DNA of 42,819 bases, taken from DATFYI01 sp035315125. Lineage in GTDB: Bacteria > Chloroflexota > Anaerolineae > Anaerolineales > Anaerolineaceae. A program made the translations under genes and the position numbers. The notes beneath the pieces are model-generated. The model was not told the origin of the DNA and did not search any database. It was given only the letters and a program-made list of their open reading frames with translations. Of the stretch, positions 22,760 through 31,659 are shown piece after piece. Position 1 is the stretch's first letter; every line of letters starts with the position of its first letter. The stretch lies in assembly GCA_035315125.1 (NCBI GenBank), contig DATFYI010000257.1:1-42819 (forward strand), given 5' to 3'.

Positions 22760-24897
22760 CAATCGTACAGAGAAATCTGCATTCCGCCGCGCCCGAAAAA
22801 TGAGCCATTATTCAGACGGTTCCCGGTGCCATCTGGCGCCCCGGAATTTTGTGTTGAGGTATCGAAATTGTTCACAATCGAGCAGTTGGATGTGACCCAC
22901 GAGCTGATATTCGATTGAGTGCCTCCTCCAATACCGCCTGCCCTGCCCTCGTTACGGGTATCCCAATAAACATATCGCAGCTCGCCTTTAGAAACCAGTT
23001 GAGCCAATTGATCGCTGTTGACGACATTATCGATGCCCATAAAACCACCCACAAAAAGCACTGGACGCCCGGTTGCAAGCACGTAATCAGAACCCTGCAT
23101 GGAACTGGGCACTGCCATTAAATAAGTCACTCCCTGGGTATTTTCGTCCAGGTAATCCAGCAGGGTTTGGTTAATTTGTAAATCTCCCTGGTTTGGAGGG
23201 TCGGAGGTCTGTCCATCATATGCGGCTGGCAATGATTGGTTACTGCTGGGGTTGAGGGTAGTCAGCACCGACCAGATGCTCGGTGTGACCAAAGTGGCAG
23301 CCATTATGCACGTGAAACCGGTGACGGCCAATCGGCGCCATTTAAAGATGGCCGTTACGATTATCAGGGCTGCGCCAATGGCGGTCAAAACGAGAACGAT
23401 TGGCTGCCACCAGATTGTTTTCAGATAAGCACTTGCAGTATGATATTGCAATAACAGCGTACTTCCGACCGCAATAGCCATAAGCAAGGTGGCTAACCAG
23501 GGCAGTTTAGTCCGCAGTCGCCATAATTCGACCACACCGATCCCAACCAGAGCTACCAACGGGCCCGCCAGCATGGACATGTAATACTCGTGGAAGAAAT
23601 TGGCTATGCTGAAAAAGATAACATCCGTAAGCAGCCAGACGCCCCACAGCACAACAGCCTGGTGTTTTTGACCAACCGGCCAATGCAGCCGTTCCCGAAA
23701 TAATACAAATATTGCACTGAATAAAGCAAAGGGCAGCAGCCAGCTCACTTCATTGCTTAACGGGGGGATGAATAACCTGAGGGGCCCAGAAAATCCCACA
23801 CCACCGGCACCACCGCTAAAACCTCTGCCTGTATTGCTGTTGAATGCTCTACTGATCGTTCCAGCCAGACTTCCTAAAAGACCGCCGGATGTTGCCGGCT
23901 GAGAGGGTACATTTCGAAACACGCCTTGCCCGTTCGGTCCAAAAGGAGGAAAGCCGCCGCTGCCGCGTTGGCCAGGCTGGCCGAATCTTCTGTTAGGTGG
24001 CGCACCGATACCGAAAGGTCCGCCGCCAAATCCGCCACGGCCACCACCCATACCCAACAGCCGGTCGATGCCGTTATAACCGGTAATCAAACTCAAGACC
24101 GAATTATCACCGCTGCTGCCAACATAGGGGCGCTGGCTGGCCGGGGTGCTATCGACGATGAATGCCCACGAGAGCGAAATAACCAACAGCAATCCAGTTG
24201 CCAGCGCCAGCTTACCCAATTTGGGCCAGATGCGTTCCGCCGAGCCCAGGAAATATAGTGCATAGAAAGCGGGCAGCGGCAGAAATGCCTCCAACATTTT
24301 TATATTGAAGCCAACACCGATCAGGGCCGCCCCAAGCAGCAGGTAGCGCAGTTTGCTGGTCTCGGTGGCTTTAATAAAAGCCCAGGCTGCCAGAAGCAGC
24401 GTTAAGATCAGTGTGCTATCCATGGTATTGTTGCGGTCTGTGGCGACAACAACCGGTGTAATTGCCAGCGCCAGTGCAGCCAGCAGACCGGCAGTCGCGC
24501 CAAACGAGCGCTGGACTAGGTGATAGACCAGAATTACCGATAATATACCCGCTAATATTTCCGGCAGCAGCAGCCCGAAGGTGTTTACGCCAAAAATCAT
24601 GGCCGAAATAGCCTGGATCCACAGTCCCACCGGCGGTTTATCGATGCTTACGGAACCGCCTGGCTCGGCTGCCACAAAGAAAAAATTGTGCCAGGATTGC
24701 AGCATGCTTACGATGGCTGCACTGTAGTAATGATTGATATAACCCAGTGCAGATAGGTTGGCAAAGCGCAACCCAGCAGCCAGCGCCACAATGGCGGCCA
24801 ACGCTGCCAATTTCAAGGCGCTCGTACGGCTAATCTGCAAAGAGCGGTTGGAGGGGATTGTCTTTGAAGTCCAGAGCTGTGGGAACGTAATTCTCAT
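22738..24897 (-). CDS. glycosyltransferase family 39-like membrane protein
   Basis: A 719-residue polytopic membrane protein of the PMT/ArnT type, which transfers sugars from polyprenyl-phosphate donors outside the membrane. The first external loop has YYSAAIVSM (57-65) and SVSIDKPPVG (82-91), and DRNNTMD (154-160) is also conserved in YkcA/YkcB-like members. Residues about 282-325 are a low-complexity Gly/Phe/Pro/Arg insert, followed by more membrane helices and a soluble C-terminal domain (about 560-719). Its ATG overlaps the GtrA stop (ATGA), so the pair is co-translated. The acceptor is unknown. No terminator precedes the cob promoter at its 3' end. Confidence 0.85.
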   Translation of the reverse strand: MRITFPQLWTSKTIPSNRSLQISRTSALKLAALAAIVALAAGLRFANLSALGYINHYYSAAIVSMLQSWHNFFFVAAEPGGSVSIDKPPVGLWIQAISAMIFGVNTFGLLLPEILAGILSVILVYHLVQRSFGATAGLLAALALAITPVVVATDRNNTMDSTLILTLLLAAWAFIKATETSKLRYLLLGAALIGVGFNIKMLEAFLPLPAFYALYFLGSAERIWPKLGKLALATGLLLVISLSWAFIVDSTPASQRPYVGSSGDNSVLSLITGYNGIDRLLGMGGGRGGFGGGPFGIGAPPNRRFGQPGQRGSGGFPPFGPNGQGVFRNVPSQPATSGGLLGSLAGTISRAFNSNTGRGFSGGAGGVGFSGPLRLFIPPLSNEVSWLLPFALFSAIFVLFRERLHWPVGQKHQAVVLWGVWLLTDVIFFSIANFFHEYYMSMLAGPLVALVGIGVVELWRLRTKLPWLATLLMAIAVGSTLLLQYHTASAYLKTIWWQPIVLVLTAIGAALIIVTAIFKWRRLAVTGFTCIMAATLVTPSIWSVLTTLNPSSNQSLPAAYDGQTSDPPNQGDLQINQTLLDYLDENTQGVTYLMAVPSSMQGSDYVLATGRPVLFVGGFMGIDNVVNSDQLAQLVSKGELRYVYWDTRNEGRAGGIGGGTQSNISSWVTSNCSIVNNFDTSTQNSGAPDGTGNRLNNGSFFGRGGMQISLYDCWEQPQK

Positions 24898-25409
24898 TGT
24901 TGCAAGTCTTTGACAGGTTCCCGAAACGTCCAGAGATGATTTATAAAGAAATTCCAGAAAGTACTGATCACCTGCGCCGTAACTTTGGATAAGAGGTCAC
25001 TGGTAGCATCCAAGGTAAAAACCAGCGCAAAGGGTTGTGCAAGCCATAATACCAATAAATTATTTACCGTCAGGGCGCTGAGGCTTACTACAATAAATTG
25101 AAATAGCTGTAAGCTCATCGGTTTATGGAACCTTTTTGCAAAAGTCCAATAGCGGTGGAAGAAATAATTATTGAGCATGCCAGCGCAGCAAGCAATTGAA
25201 TTGGCCAACAGGATCGGCATGCCAAATACGATGTGCAGCAGGGCGAATAGACCAATGTCGATGAGTGTACCCATCAGCCCCACCGTTGCATAACGTCCAA
25301 CACCCAGAAGTTTTTCGCCCGGGTTGAGCGCTGTCCAAAGCCGAGCAGAACCTGCGGATTTAGACCTTGTAGAATTCGATACCGTATTCTGCATTAATTT
25401 AATTTCCAT
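24894..25409 (-). CDS. GtrA family membrane protein
   Basis: A 171-residue protein with four membrane helices. GVGRYATVGLMGTLIDIGLF and LLANSIACCAGMLNNYFFHR with YWTF are the hallmark GtrA sequences. GtrA-like proteins are thought to move polyprenyl-phosphate-linked sugars across the membrane, which suits the downstream GT39-like enzyme that needs such a donor outside. The stop overlaps the next start by four bases. About 40 N-terminal residues before the domain are polar, and ATG at 25394 is an alternative start. Confidence 0.88.
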   Translation of the reverse strand: MEIKLMQNTVSNSTRSKSAGSARLWTALNPGEKLLGVGRYATVGLMGTLIDIGLFALLHIVFGMPILLANSIACCAGMLNNYFFHRYWTFAKRFHKPMSLQLFQFIVVSLSALTVNNLLVLWLAQPFALVFTLDATSDLLSKVTAQVISTFWNFFINHLWTFREPVKDLQQ

Positions 25410-25569
25410 GTTCTCTATGATATCCGAGACAGGTTCAGATATTGTTTAGAAAAAGTAAACATCTGGTAAAACTATTGATTACCTTTCTAAACCAATGCTA
25501 TTTTATGCAATTTCCCGGCCATATAAGATCGTTATAATGATAAAATTTATCCATCGGAGGAAAATTATT

Positions 25570-26781
25570 TTGCAATCGATCCGCGAACTCTATCGAATTG
25601 GTCATGGTCCTTCCAGCAGTCACACCATGGGCCCGAGAAAAGCGGCTGAAATATTCAATCAAAGATATCCGAATGCGGCTGGGTACCGTGTCACATTATA
25701 CGGCAGCCTGGCTGCCACCGGAAAGGGCCACTTTACGGATGCAGTTATTACCAAAGCGTTGGCGCCCAAGTCGGTCGAGATCATCTGGCGTAGTGAGGAA
25801 GAGCTGCCACTGCATCCGAACGGCATGCTGTTCGAAGTGTTAGATGATAAGCATCACATCATTGCCAGTGTGCGTGTCTATAGCCCGGGCGGTGGAGCAA
25901 TACGCATTGAAGGTGAAGACAATACCATTCCTGAAATCTACCAGCTGAATACAATGCAGGATATCCTCAGATATTGCACACAATCCGGCAAGACTTTTTG
26001 GGAATATGTGGAGGAATGCGAGGGACCCGAGATTTGGAGCTATCTTAGCTCGGTCAACCGGGTCATGCATGCAGCTATCGAGCGCGGTCTCAATACCGAA
26101 GGGGTTCTACCCGGCGGTTTGGGGTTAGCCCGGCGCGCCTGGACCTTTTATCGCAAGATCCGTCTAAGCGGCGGTGAACTGCGTAAGGAAGGTTTCCTGC
26201 CGGCCTACGCCCTGGCAGTGGCTGAAGAAAACGCCATCGGCGGCGAAATTGTGACTGCGCCAACCTGTGGTTCTTGCGGCGTTGTGCCGGCCGTGTTTCA
26301 TCATATCGAGGATACCATTGAAACATCCGAAAAAGATATTGTGCGAGCCCTGGCGACGGCAGGTCTGTTCGGCAACCTGATCAAACAGAATGCTTCGATC
26401 TCAGGAGCTGAAGTTGGCTGTCAGGGCGAGATCGGCTCAGCTTGTGCCATGGCGGCAGCCGGCGCAGTGCAATTGCTGGGTGGATCGATCCATCAAATCG
26501 AATATGCGGCCGAGATGGGTTTGGAACATCACCTCGGACTTACTTGCGATCCGGTTAATGGACTGGTACAAATTCCTTGTATCGAGCGAAATACCTTTGC
26601 TGCACTGCGGGCCTTGGACTGTGCAACCTTTGCAAATTATTCGGATGGGAGTCACCGCATCTCGTTTGATGAGGTGGTGAGAGTGATGAAAGAGACCGGT
26701 CACAATTTGCCGCCCATTTATCGTGAAACTTCGGAAGGCGGCCTGGCAATTGTTTATCGTTTTCCTCCCAGCAAACCATAA
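25570..26781 (+). CDS. sdaA: L-serine ammonia-lyase, single-chain iron-sulfur type
   Basis: The enzyme deaminates L-serine to pyruvate and ammonia with a 4Fe-4S cluster. The protein of about 403 residues has the N-terminal domain (ELYRIGHGPSSSHTMGP) and catalytic domain in one chain. Conserved elements are the cysteine-containing APTCGSCGVVPA, GCQGEIGSACAM and GLTCDPVNG, which contain the cluster ligands. I place the start at TTG 25570, 9 bases after GGAGG (25556-25560) and matching the usual N-terminus; the open frame extends to an ATG at 25495, but this would add 25 atypical residues spanning a TATAAT sequence at 25533-25538. Confidence 0.92.
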   Translation: MQSIRELYRIGHGPSSSHTMGPRKAAEIFNQRYPNAAGYRVTLYGSLAATGKGHFTDAVITKALAPKSVEIIWRSEEELPLHPNGMLFEVLDDKHHIIASVRVYSPGGGAIRIEGEDNTIPEIYQLNTMQDILRYCTQSGKTFWEYVEECEGPEIWSYLSSVNRVMHAAIERGLNTEGVLPGGLGLARRAWTFYRKIRLSGGELRKEGFLPAYALAVAEENAIGGEIVTAPTCGSCGVVPAVFHHIEDTIETSEKDIVRALATAGLFGNLIKQNASISGAEVGCQGEIGSACAMAAAGAVQLLGGSIHQIEYAAEMGLEHHLGLTCDPVNGLVQIPCIERNTFAALRALDCATFANYSDGSHRISFDEVVRVMKETGHNLPPIYRETSEGGLAIVYRFPPSKP

Positions 26782-26849
26782 ACCAGGGCAAAATCAGTCT
26801 GCGGTTTTCGACCCGTATAAATCTACATGGACTGCTTTTTGTTAAAGAG

Positions 26850-26875
26850 AAAACCCCGCCGGATGGCGAGGTTTT
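26850..26875. terminator. hairpin terminator between convergent genes
   Basis: AAAACCCCGCC (26850-26860) and GGCGAGGTTTT (26865-26875) pair with one mismatch around a GGAT loop. The A/T ends give a T-run in both directions, so it can end both sdaA and the cold-shock gene. Confidence 0.75.
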
Positions 26876-26895
26876 CATAAGGTTCAAAGTTGATC

Positions 26896-27105
26896 TTACA
26901 GAGCTTTAACCTGGGCAGCCTGCAGGCCTTTGGGGCCCTGCTCGATGGTGAACTCTACCCGCTGGCCTTCTTCGAGCGAATGATAACCTTCGCCCTGGAT
27001 AGCGGAATGATGAACAAATACGTCCGGTCCATTTTCCTGAGCTAAAAAGCCATAGCCTTTGCTGTTATTGAACCACTTGACTGTTCCGGTTACACGTTCA
27101 GACAT
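26896..27105 (-). CDS. CspA family cold-shock protein
   Basis: A 69-residue single-domain cold-shock protein. GTVKWFNNSKGYGFLAQENG and DVFVHHSAIQGEGY contain the RNP1 and RNP2 motifs for single-stranded nucleic-acid binding, and length is standard. It should act as an RNA chaperone and antiterminator. It starts 34 bases downstream of the RRM gene, with an AAGGA ribosome site in the gap, so both are probably on one transcript. Confidence 0.96.
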   Translation of the reverse strand: MSERVTGTVKWFNNSKGYGFLAQENGPDVFVHHSAIQGEGYHSLEEGQRVEFTIEQGPKGLQAAQVKAL

Positions 27106-27139
27106 TTTATAGTTTCCTTTTCTTTATAATAATTTAATT

Positions 27140-27436
27140 CTAATAACGACGTTGACCGCCACCACCATAACCACCACGGCTGGTTTCTTCTTTGGGGCGT
27201 GCAAGGTTGACTTTAATTTGCCGGTTGTCAAGAGTATAGCCGTTGAACACCTTAATAGCCTGCTCTGCTTCCGCCTGAGTACTCATCTGAACAAAAGCAA
27301 ATCCTTTTGAGCTTCCTGTAGAGCGATCTTTGATAAGTTCTACTGAGCTTGGTGTACCTGCTTGAGCAAACAAGACTCGCAGTTGGTCCTCTGTGGTAGA
27401 GAACGACAGGTTTCCTACATACAATTTTGTTTCCAT
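27140..27436 (-). CDS. RRM-domain RNA-binding protein with Gly-rich tail
   Basis: A 98-residue protein consisting of one RNA-recognition motif: RNP2 LYVGNL (5-10) and RNP1 KGFAFVQM (44-51), with a short Arg/Gly/Tyr tail (87-98). Bacterial proteins of this shape (cyanobacterial Rbp type) bind RNA and are often cold-induced, with the Gly-rich tail aiding binding. It forms a likely two-gene unit with the downstream CspA gene. Transcription probably starts near 27539, leaving a leader of about 100 bases with a strong hairpin. Confidence 0.93.
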   Translation of the reverse strand: METKLYVGNLSFSTTEDQLRVLFAQAGTPSSVELIKDRSTGSSKGFAFVQMSTQAEAEQAIKVFNGYTLDNRQIKVNLARPKEETSRGGYGGGGQRRY

Positions 27437-27482
27437 CTTGGTTTCCTAAAACTTCTGGCCTTTTTGGCCCTGAATATAATTT

Positions 27483-27514
27483 TGCCGTCAGACCAACGAA
27501 AGGGTCTGGCGGCA
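27483..27514 (-). promoter_or_regulatory. stable hairpin in the 5' leader of the RRM-csp unit
   Basis: TGCCGTCAGACC (27483-27494) and GGTCTGGCGGCA (27503-27514) pair over 12 positions with one mismatch around an 8-base loop. It lies inside the predicted leader. A second small palindrome, GGCC-TTTTT-GGCC, follows at 27457-27469. Either could modulate mRNA stability or translation with temperature; no T-run makes a terminator unlikely. Confidence 0.55.
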
Positions 27515-27545
27515 TTTGCACACTAGTCCTAACTGCTGACAACTC

Positions 27546-27554
27546 ATTATACCA
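27546..27554 (-). promoter_or_regulatory. extended -10 promoter TGGTATAAT for RRM-csp
   Basis: On the minus strand a perfect TATAAT (27551-27546) is preceded by TGG, forming an extended -10. The -35 region is weak, as is common for extended -10 promoters. It lies about 110 bases upstream of the RRM start. Confidence 0.6.
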
Positions 27555-27704
27555 CGAATATTACAGAATCGAGCATATTTCTCTGAAAACAAATATTCAA
27601 TACAGTTATTTTTGAACATATTTTAGATCATTCTTAAGTACGATGACCTCAGGCTTACCTGTGAGTATCATTAATAATAGCGAATATTAGTTGTGAGGTG
27701 TGAA

Positions 27705-28388
27705 ATGGGGCTTTACGATGAGAATAAACAACAGGTAGTCGAGACCTGTCGAAAGTTGGTTGAAAAAGGATTTTTGGTTGGAACTGGTGGAAATGTGTCG
27801 ATGCGCATTCCAGGTCAAAAGGCCCTGGCTATTACCCCTTCCAATTATGATTATCTAAAGATGCTTCCAGAGGATATCTGTATCCTCGCTCTGAATTTGC
27901 AGCCGGTCGAAGCCGCTATGAAGCCTTCAATCGAGAGCGGTATGCATGCCGCCATCTATATAGCTCGTCCAGATGCCAACGTGATTATTCACACTCACCA
28001 AATCTATGCCAGTGTTTTTGCGTTGATCAACGAACCGATCCCAGCTATCTTTGATGAACAGGTACGTTTCCTGGGCCGTTCGGTTGAAATCGTTTCCTAT
28101 GCTCCTTCCGGAACCGGTCTTCTAAAGAATGCCCTGACTTCTAAGCTACGCAACCATTGCAATGCCTATATTTTGCAAAACCACGGGGCAGTTTGCCTGG
28201 CAGATTCTACTGAACGTGCAATATTCAATGTGGAGTTATTGGAAAAATGCGCCCTGACTTATTTGTTGGCCTTGATGACGGATAAGAAAGTCACCCGCAT
28301 CCCCCTTCCTGTTCGAGAAATCGCTTTCTCAAAGCTACGTAAGGACCAGGAGAAAGAAGCTGCTCGCCAGAAACAAAGCCAGCAATAG
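27705..28388 (+). CDS. class II aldolase/adducin family protein (FucA-like)
   Basis: A 227-residue zinc-dependent aldolase-family protein. The catalytic Glu78 (PSIESGMHAAIY), zinc ligands His96 and His98 (IIHTHQIYASV) and the third His160 (LQNHGAVCLA) are all present. Relatives are L-fuculose-1-phosphate aldolase and ribulose-5-phosphate 4-epimerase. The ATG at 27705 has GAGGTG just upstream; the GTG at 27693 would overlap that site. A class III aminotransferase follows after 33 bases with its own ribosome site, so they likely form an operon; an FGGY sugar kinase lies next to it on the other strand. Confidence 0.87.
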   Translation: MGLYDENKQQVVETCRKLVEKGFLVGTGGNVSMRIPGQKALAITPSNYDYLKMLPEDICILALNLQPVEAAMKPSIESGMHAAIYIARPDANVIIHTHQIYASVFALINEPIPAIFDEQVRFLGRSVEIVSYAPSGTGLLKNALTSKLRNHCNAYILQNHGAVCLADSTERAIFNVELLEKCALTYLLALMTDKKVTRIPLPVREIAFSKLRKDQEKEAARQKQSQQ

Positions 28389-28421
28389 TTTCTATATGAA
28401 ACATCGAATGGAGAAAATGAA

Positions 28422-29873
28422 ATGAGTGAACAACAATATGCCATCTCACAATGGCAGGATACCGATGCAATCTACGCCGGACTGAATGCCCTGATCAAAC
28501 AACCGCCTCATACGATTCGTCGTGAAAAAATGCAGGAATATCTGAAATATTTCGAGCAGAAGTGCAGTCGCTCCAAAGCGCTGACCGATGAGGCTAAACA
28601 ATACATTCCCGGCGGGGTGCAGCATAATCTGGCTTTCAATTATCCATTCCCGCTGGCGATTGACAGGGCGGACGGGGCTTTTATGTGGGATGTAGACGGC
28701 AACCGTTATATTGATTTTTTGCAGGCGGGCGGACCGACCGTATTGGGTAGTAATTACAAACCAGTTCGGGATAAGATCTACGAGCTGTTGCAAACAAACA
28801 GCCCGGTTACCGGGCTGTTTGATGAGTATGAGTTAAAGCTGGCCCAATTAGTTAACCGTTTGGTGCCTTCCGTGGAAATGCTGCGCATGTTGGGTTCCGG
28901 TACCGAAAGCGTTATGGCAGCCATCCGGATTGCGCGCGCCCATACCGATAAAAAGAAGGTGATCAAAGTAGGCGGTGCGTACCATGGCTGGAGCGACCAG
29001 ATGGTTTACGGGCTGCACATCCCAGGTACTGGCGCGTACGAAGCAGCCGGCATTCCGCCTGGCTGCAACCGGAATACCCAGGAGTTTTTCCCAAACGATT
29101 TAAAGCACTTACGTCGTTTGCTCAGCTGGAATCGCCTGTCGGGGGGTACAGCTGCAGTTATCGTAGAACCGGTTGGACCTGAAAGCGGCACCCGCCCGGT
29201 CTACCCGGACTTCAACCAAAAAGTGCGCCAGCTTTGTGACGAGTTTGGAGCGCTGCTTATTTTTGATGAAGTGGTGACGGGCTTCAGATTGGGACTGGGA
29301 GGAGCTCAGGGATATTTCGGCGTCAAACCGGACCTGACCGTTTTTGGTAAATGTATCACCGGCGGTTACCCGATGGCCGGCGCACTGGGTGGGCGGCGGG
29401 ATGTAATGATGCACCTTTCGGCTGGCATTGGTGGTACCGGTGAGCGCGCTTATGTAGGCGGAACATTGTCTGCCAACCCGTTGAGCTGTGCAGCCGGCTA
29501 TTATGCCTTGTTAGAAATGGAACGTACCAACGCAGCCGTGATCGCCGGGAAGGCAGGTGACCGCCTGTGTAAAGGATTGCAGGAGATCATTGCGCGGCAC
29601 CATCTGCCCTTCGTGGCTTATAACCAGGGCTCAATCGTTCACCTTGAAACGGCCGGCGTGATGCTACTGGATTTTAGAAATCCCATCAAAGTTGCCCGTG
29701 AGATGAAACCTCGCAACCATATGATGCAGGAAATGGGTGCAGCCTATATGGCACAAGGGATCATCACCTTAGCCGGCAGCCGCATGTATACCAGCATGGC
29801 TGATACGGATGAGATTATTGATCAAGCGTTGGACTGTTTTGAAGAGGTACTGACCAGCGTTGAGGGGATTTAG
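28422..29873 (+). CDS. class III aminotransferase / glutamate-1-semialdehyde aminomutase-like
   Basis: A 483-residue PLP-dependent enzyme of aminotransferase class III. The PLP-binding Lys310 (TVFGKCITGGYPMAG), FDEVVTGFR with Asp282, the aromatic loop AYHGW (187-190) and GGTLSANPLSCAAG are clear. It most resembles HemL-like GSA aminomutases but has about 50 extra N-terminal residues and stands outside a heme cluster, so it more likely acts on another aminated aldehyde or ketone. Its position 33 bases after a class II aldolase suggests a shared catabolic role. GGAGA precedes the ATG. It ends 2 bases from the convergent kinase gene. Confidence 0.85.
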   Translation: MSEQQYAISQWQDTDAIYAGLNALIKQPPHTIRREKMQEYLKYFEQKCSRSKALTDEAKQYIPGGVQHNLAFNYPFPLAIDRADGAFMWDVDGNRYIDFLQAGGPTVLGSNYKPVRDKIYELLQTNSPVTGLFDEYELKLAQLVNRLVPSVEMLRMLGSGTESVMAAIRIARAHTDKKKVIKVGGAYHGWSDQMVYGLHIPGTGAYEAAGIPPGCNRNTQEFFPNDLKHLRRLLSWNRLSGGTAAVIVEPVGPESGTRPVYPDFNQKVRQLCDEFGALLIFDEVVTGFRLGLGGAQGYFGVKPDLTVFGKCITGGYPMAGALGGRRDVMMHLSAGIGGTGERAYVGGTLSANPLSCAAGYYALLEMERTNAAVIAGKAGDRLCKGLQEIIARHHLPFVAYNQGSIVHLETAGVMLLDFRNPIKVAREMKPRNHMMQEMGAAYMAQGIITLAGSRMYTSMADTDEIIDQALDCFEEVLTSVEGI

Positions 29874-29875
29874 AA

Positions 29876-31450
29876 TTATCCGTTCAAACGCTGATACATG
29901 GTCTTATTGCGCTTATAAAAACCAACAAACTCCGTAAACAACTTATCATAGACCGGCCGGTTCTGTGGGTTGGGTTGGTAAGTTGCCTGGATCTGCACGT
30001 GTTGAGGAATCTCGGCGAAGGATAAGCTCCCCAGGCCGACCGCGGCAATAAAGGCTGCCCCACGAGCGTTAACCTGGATGGGATCGCAGACCTGCCGGAT
30101 GGTAATGTTAAGCACGTCGGCAAAGATCTGGCACCAGATGTCCGATTTCGCTCCACCGCCGACCATGTTAATGGAGTTCAATTTGCGTCCCAAGAATTTT
30201 TCGGTGGGGGCCAACAGCCAGCGGGTATTCAAGGCTACGCCTTCCAGGAAAGCCCGGATGATATCTTCCCGGCTGTTCTCGAGCGATAGGTTAATAATTG
30301 CTGCACGTACAGTGCGGTCCTCCACCGGCGAGCGCTCGCCGTAGATCCAGGGTGTGTAAATCAGCCCGTTGCTACCGGCCGGAACTTTGGCGGCGATACG
30401 ATCCATGATTTTATAGACATCCGGCGCATGTTCCTCACGCAGTAATTCATCTTTATGATATAGGATCTTGTCGCGCAGGAAGGTCAGATTACCGCCGGCA
30501 GTGGTCTGCATGATGATCATTAGATATTTGCCCGGGATAGCGCACGGCACCGATGCCACTGATGAGCCGATGTCGGTCTTTTTTACCGGCATATGAGCTG
30601 CTATCCAGGATGAAGTACCTATGCAGAGGTGTGCATCATAATCGGCGATTGCACCCGAACCGATGGCGGCTGAGGTAGTATCGATGGCTCCGGCGATCAC
30701 TTTTACACCCGCTTTTAAACCGAGCAGTTCGGCGACATCTCTTTTTAGCTCGCCGATCACCTGTGTACAGGGCACAATTTCTGGGAATTTATCGGTCGCG
30801 ACGCCACAATCACGCATCAGCCCTTCGTTATACACCACGTGAGCCGAATCGCGATTGTCGGTTACCCAGGAGGTCAGGATTGAATCCGGTGTGGCAACGA
30901 AGCGACCGGTCAAGCACAGGTTTATATAATCCAACACGTTCAGGAACTTATAGGTTTTCTGGTAGACCTGCGGGTATTCTTCGCGGATAAACAACATATG
31001 GGCGGCAGGATCTTTGCCCGTCAGGGATGGGGCGCCACCGGTCAGCCTGATCCAGCGCATTAGTTTGAATGGGTCGTATCCGGCTACATTCACCAGGCCC
31101 TGGGTTATCTGGTTGAGGTGTTTAGCCCCGCGCATATCCATCCACAAGATACAATTCATCAATGGATTGCCATCCTGATCGACTGCCACGGTGCCTTCTC
31201 CCTGGCTTGAACAGCACACTGCTACGATATCTTCGACAGGCACCAGGCTTTTTTCGATCAACCGCTTTGAGGTTGCCAGAAAGGCTGTCCACCAGTCTTG
31301 CGGATTTTGCTCTGCTCCGCCGTTAGGGAGCACCTGTAGTGGAACTTCCTGAAACTCCCAGCCGACTACCTGACCTGTAATAGAAATCAGGGCAGATTTG
31401 CAGCCGGATGTACCCAGATCTACAGCCAGAATATAGGATGTTTTTTCCAT
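29876..31450 (-). CDS. FGGY family carbohydrate kinase
   Basis: A 524-residue sugar kinase with the actin-like ATPase fold. DLGTSGCKSALI (11-22) is the phosphate-1 loop, GAIDTTSAAIGSGA and NMVGGGAKSDIWCQIFADV are the adenosine-side motifs, and WMDMRG is the sugar loop. The family phosphorylates pentoses, erythritol, glycerol or related polyols (xylulokinase is closest in shape). ATG at 31450 gives the normal N-terminus; TTG at 31474 is possible. It probably feeds a phosphorylated sugar to the neighbouring aldolase, though it is transcribed in the opposite direction. Confidence 0.87.
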   Translation of the reverse strand: MEKTSYILAVDLGTSGCKSALISITGQVVGWEFQEVPLQVLPNGGAEQNPQDWWTAFLATSKRLIEKSLVPVEDIVAVCCSSQGEGTVAVDQDGNPLMNCILWMDMRGAKHLNQITQGLVNVAGYDPFKLMRWIRLTGGAPSLTGKDPAAHMLFIREEYPQVYQKTYKFLNVLDYINLCLTGRFVATPDSILTSWVTDNRDSAHVVYNEGLMRDCGVATDKFPEIVPCTQVIGELKRDVAELLGLKAGVKVIAGAIDTTSAAIGSGAIADYDAHLCIGTSSWIAAHMPVKKTDIGSSVASVPCAIPGKYLMIIMQTTAGGNLTFLRDKILYHKDELLREEHAPDVYKIMDRIAAKVPAGSNGLIYTPWIYGERSPVEDRTVRAAIINLSLENSREDIIRAFLEGVALNTRWLLAPTEKFLGRKLNSINMVGGGAKSDIWCQIFADVLNITIRQVCDPIQVNARGAAFIAAVGLGSLSFAEIPQHVQIQATYQPNPQNRPVYDKLFTEFVGFYKRNKTMYQRLNG

Positions 31451-31542
31451 ATTTTTAGCCTGATTCTCTGTCAAGTGTTCTCATTTTTGCATTAAAGGAT
31501 ATTCCCTATGTTTATCAGCATATGCCCGTCAAACTGTTTTGC

Positions 31543-31559
31543 CATCCTTCTTAAGGATG
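31543..31559. promoter_or_regulatory. perfect inverted repeat CATCCTT-CTT-AAGGATG
   Basis: A 7-3-7 perfect inverted repeat in the intergenic region between the FGGY kinase and the divergent LuxR-type regulator. Its form suits a dimeric DNA-binding protein, and it lies about 100 bases from either start. A candidate operator; no binding is shown. Confidence 0.4.
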
Positions 31560-31659
31560 ATGTGACTGAAGAACATGGGTCGGATACTGCCTTAACCGGC
31601 GCGCTTGTTGTAAAATCATTTAATATCTATCAATAGGAAACCAATACAAAGGCCTTCTA

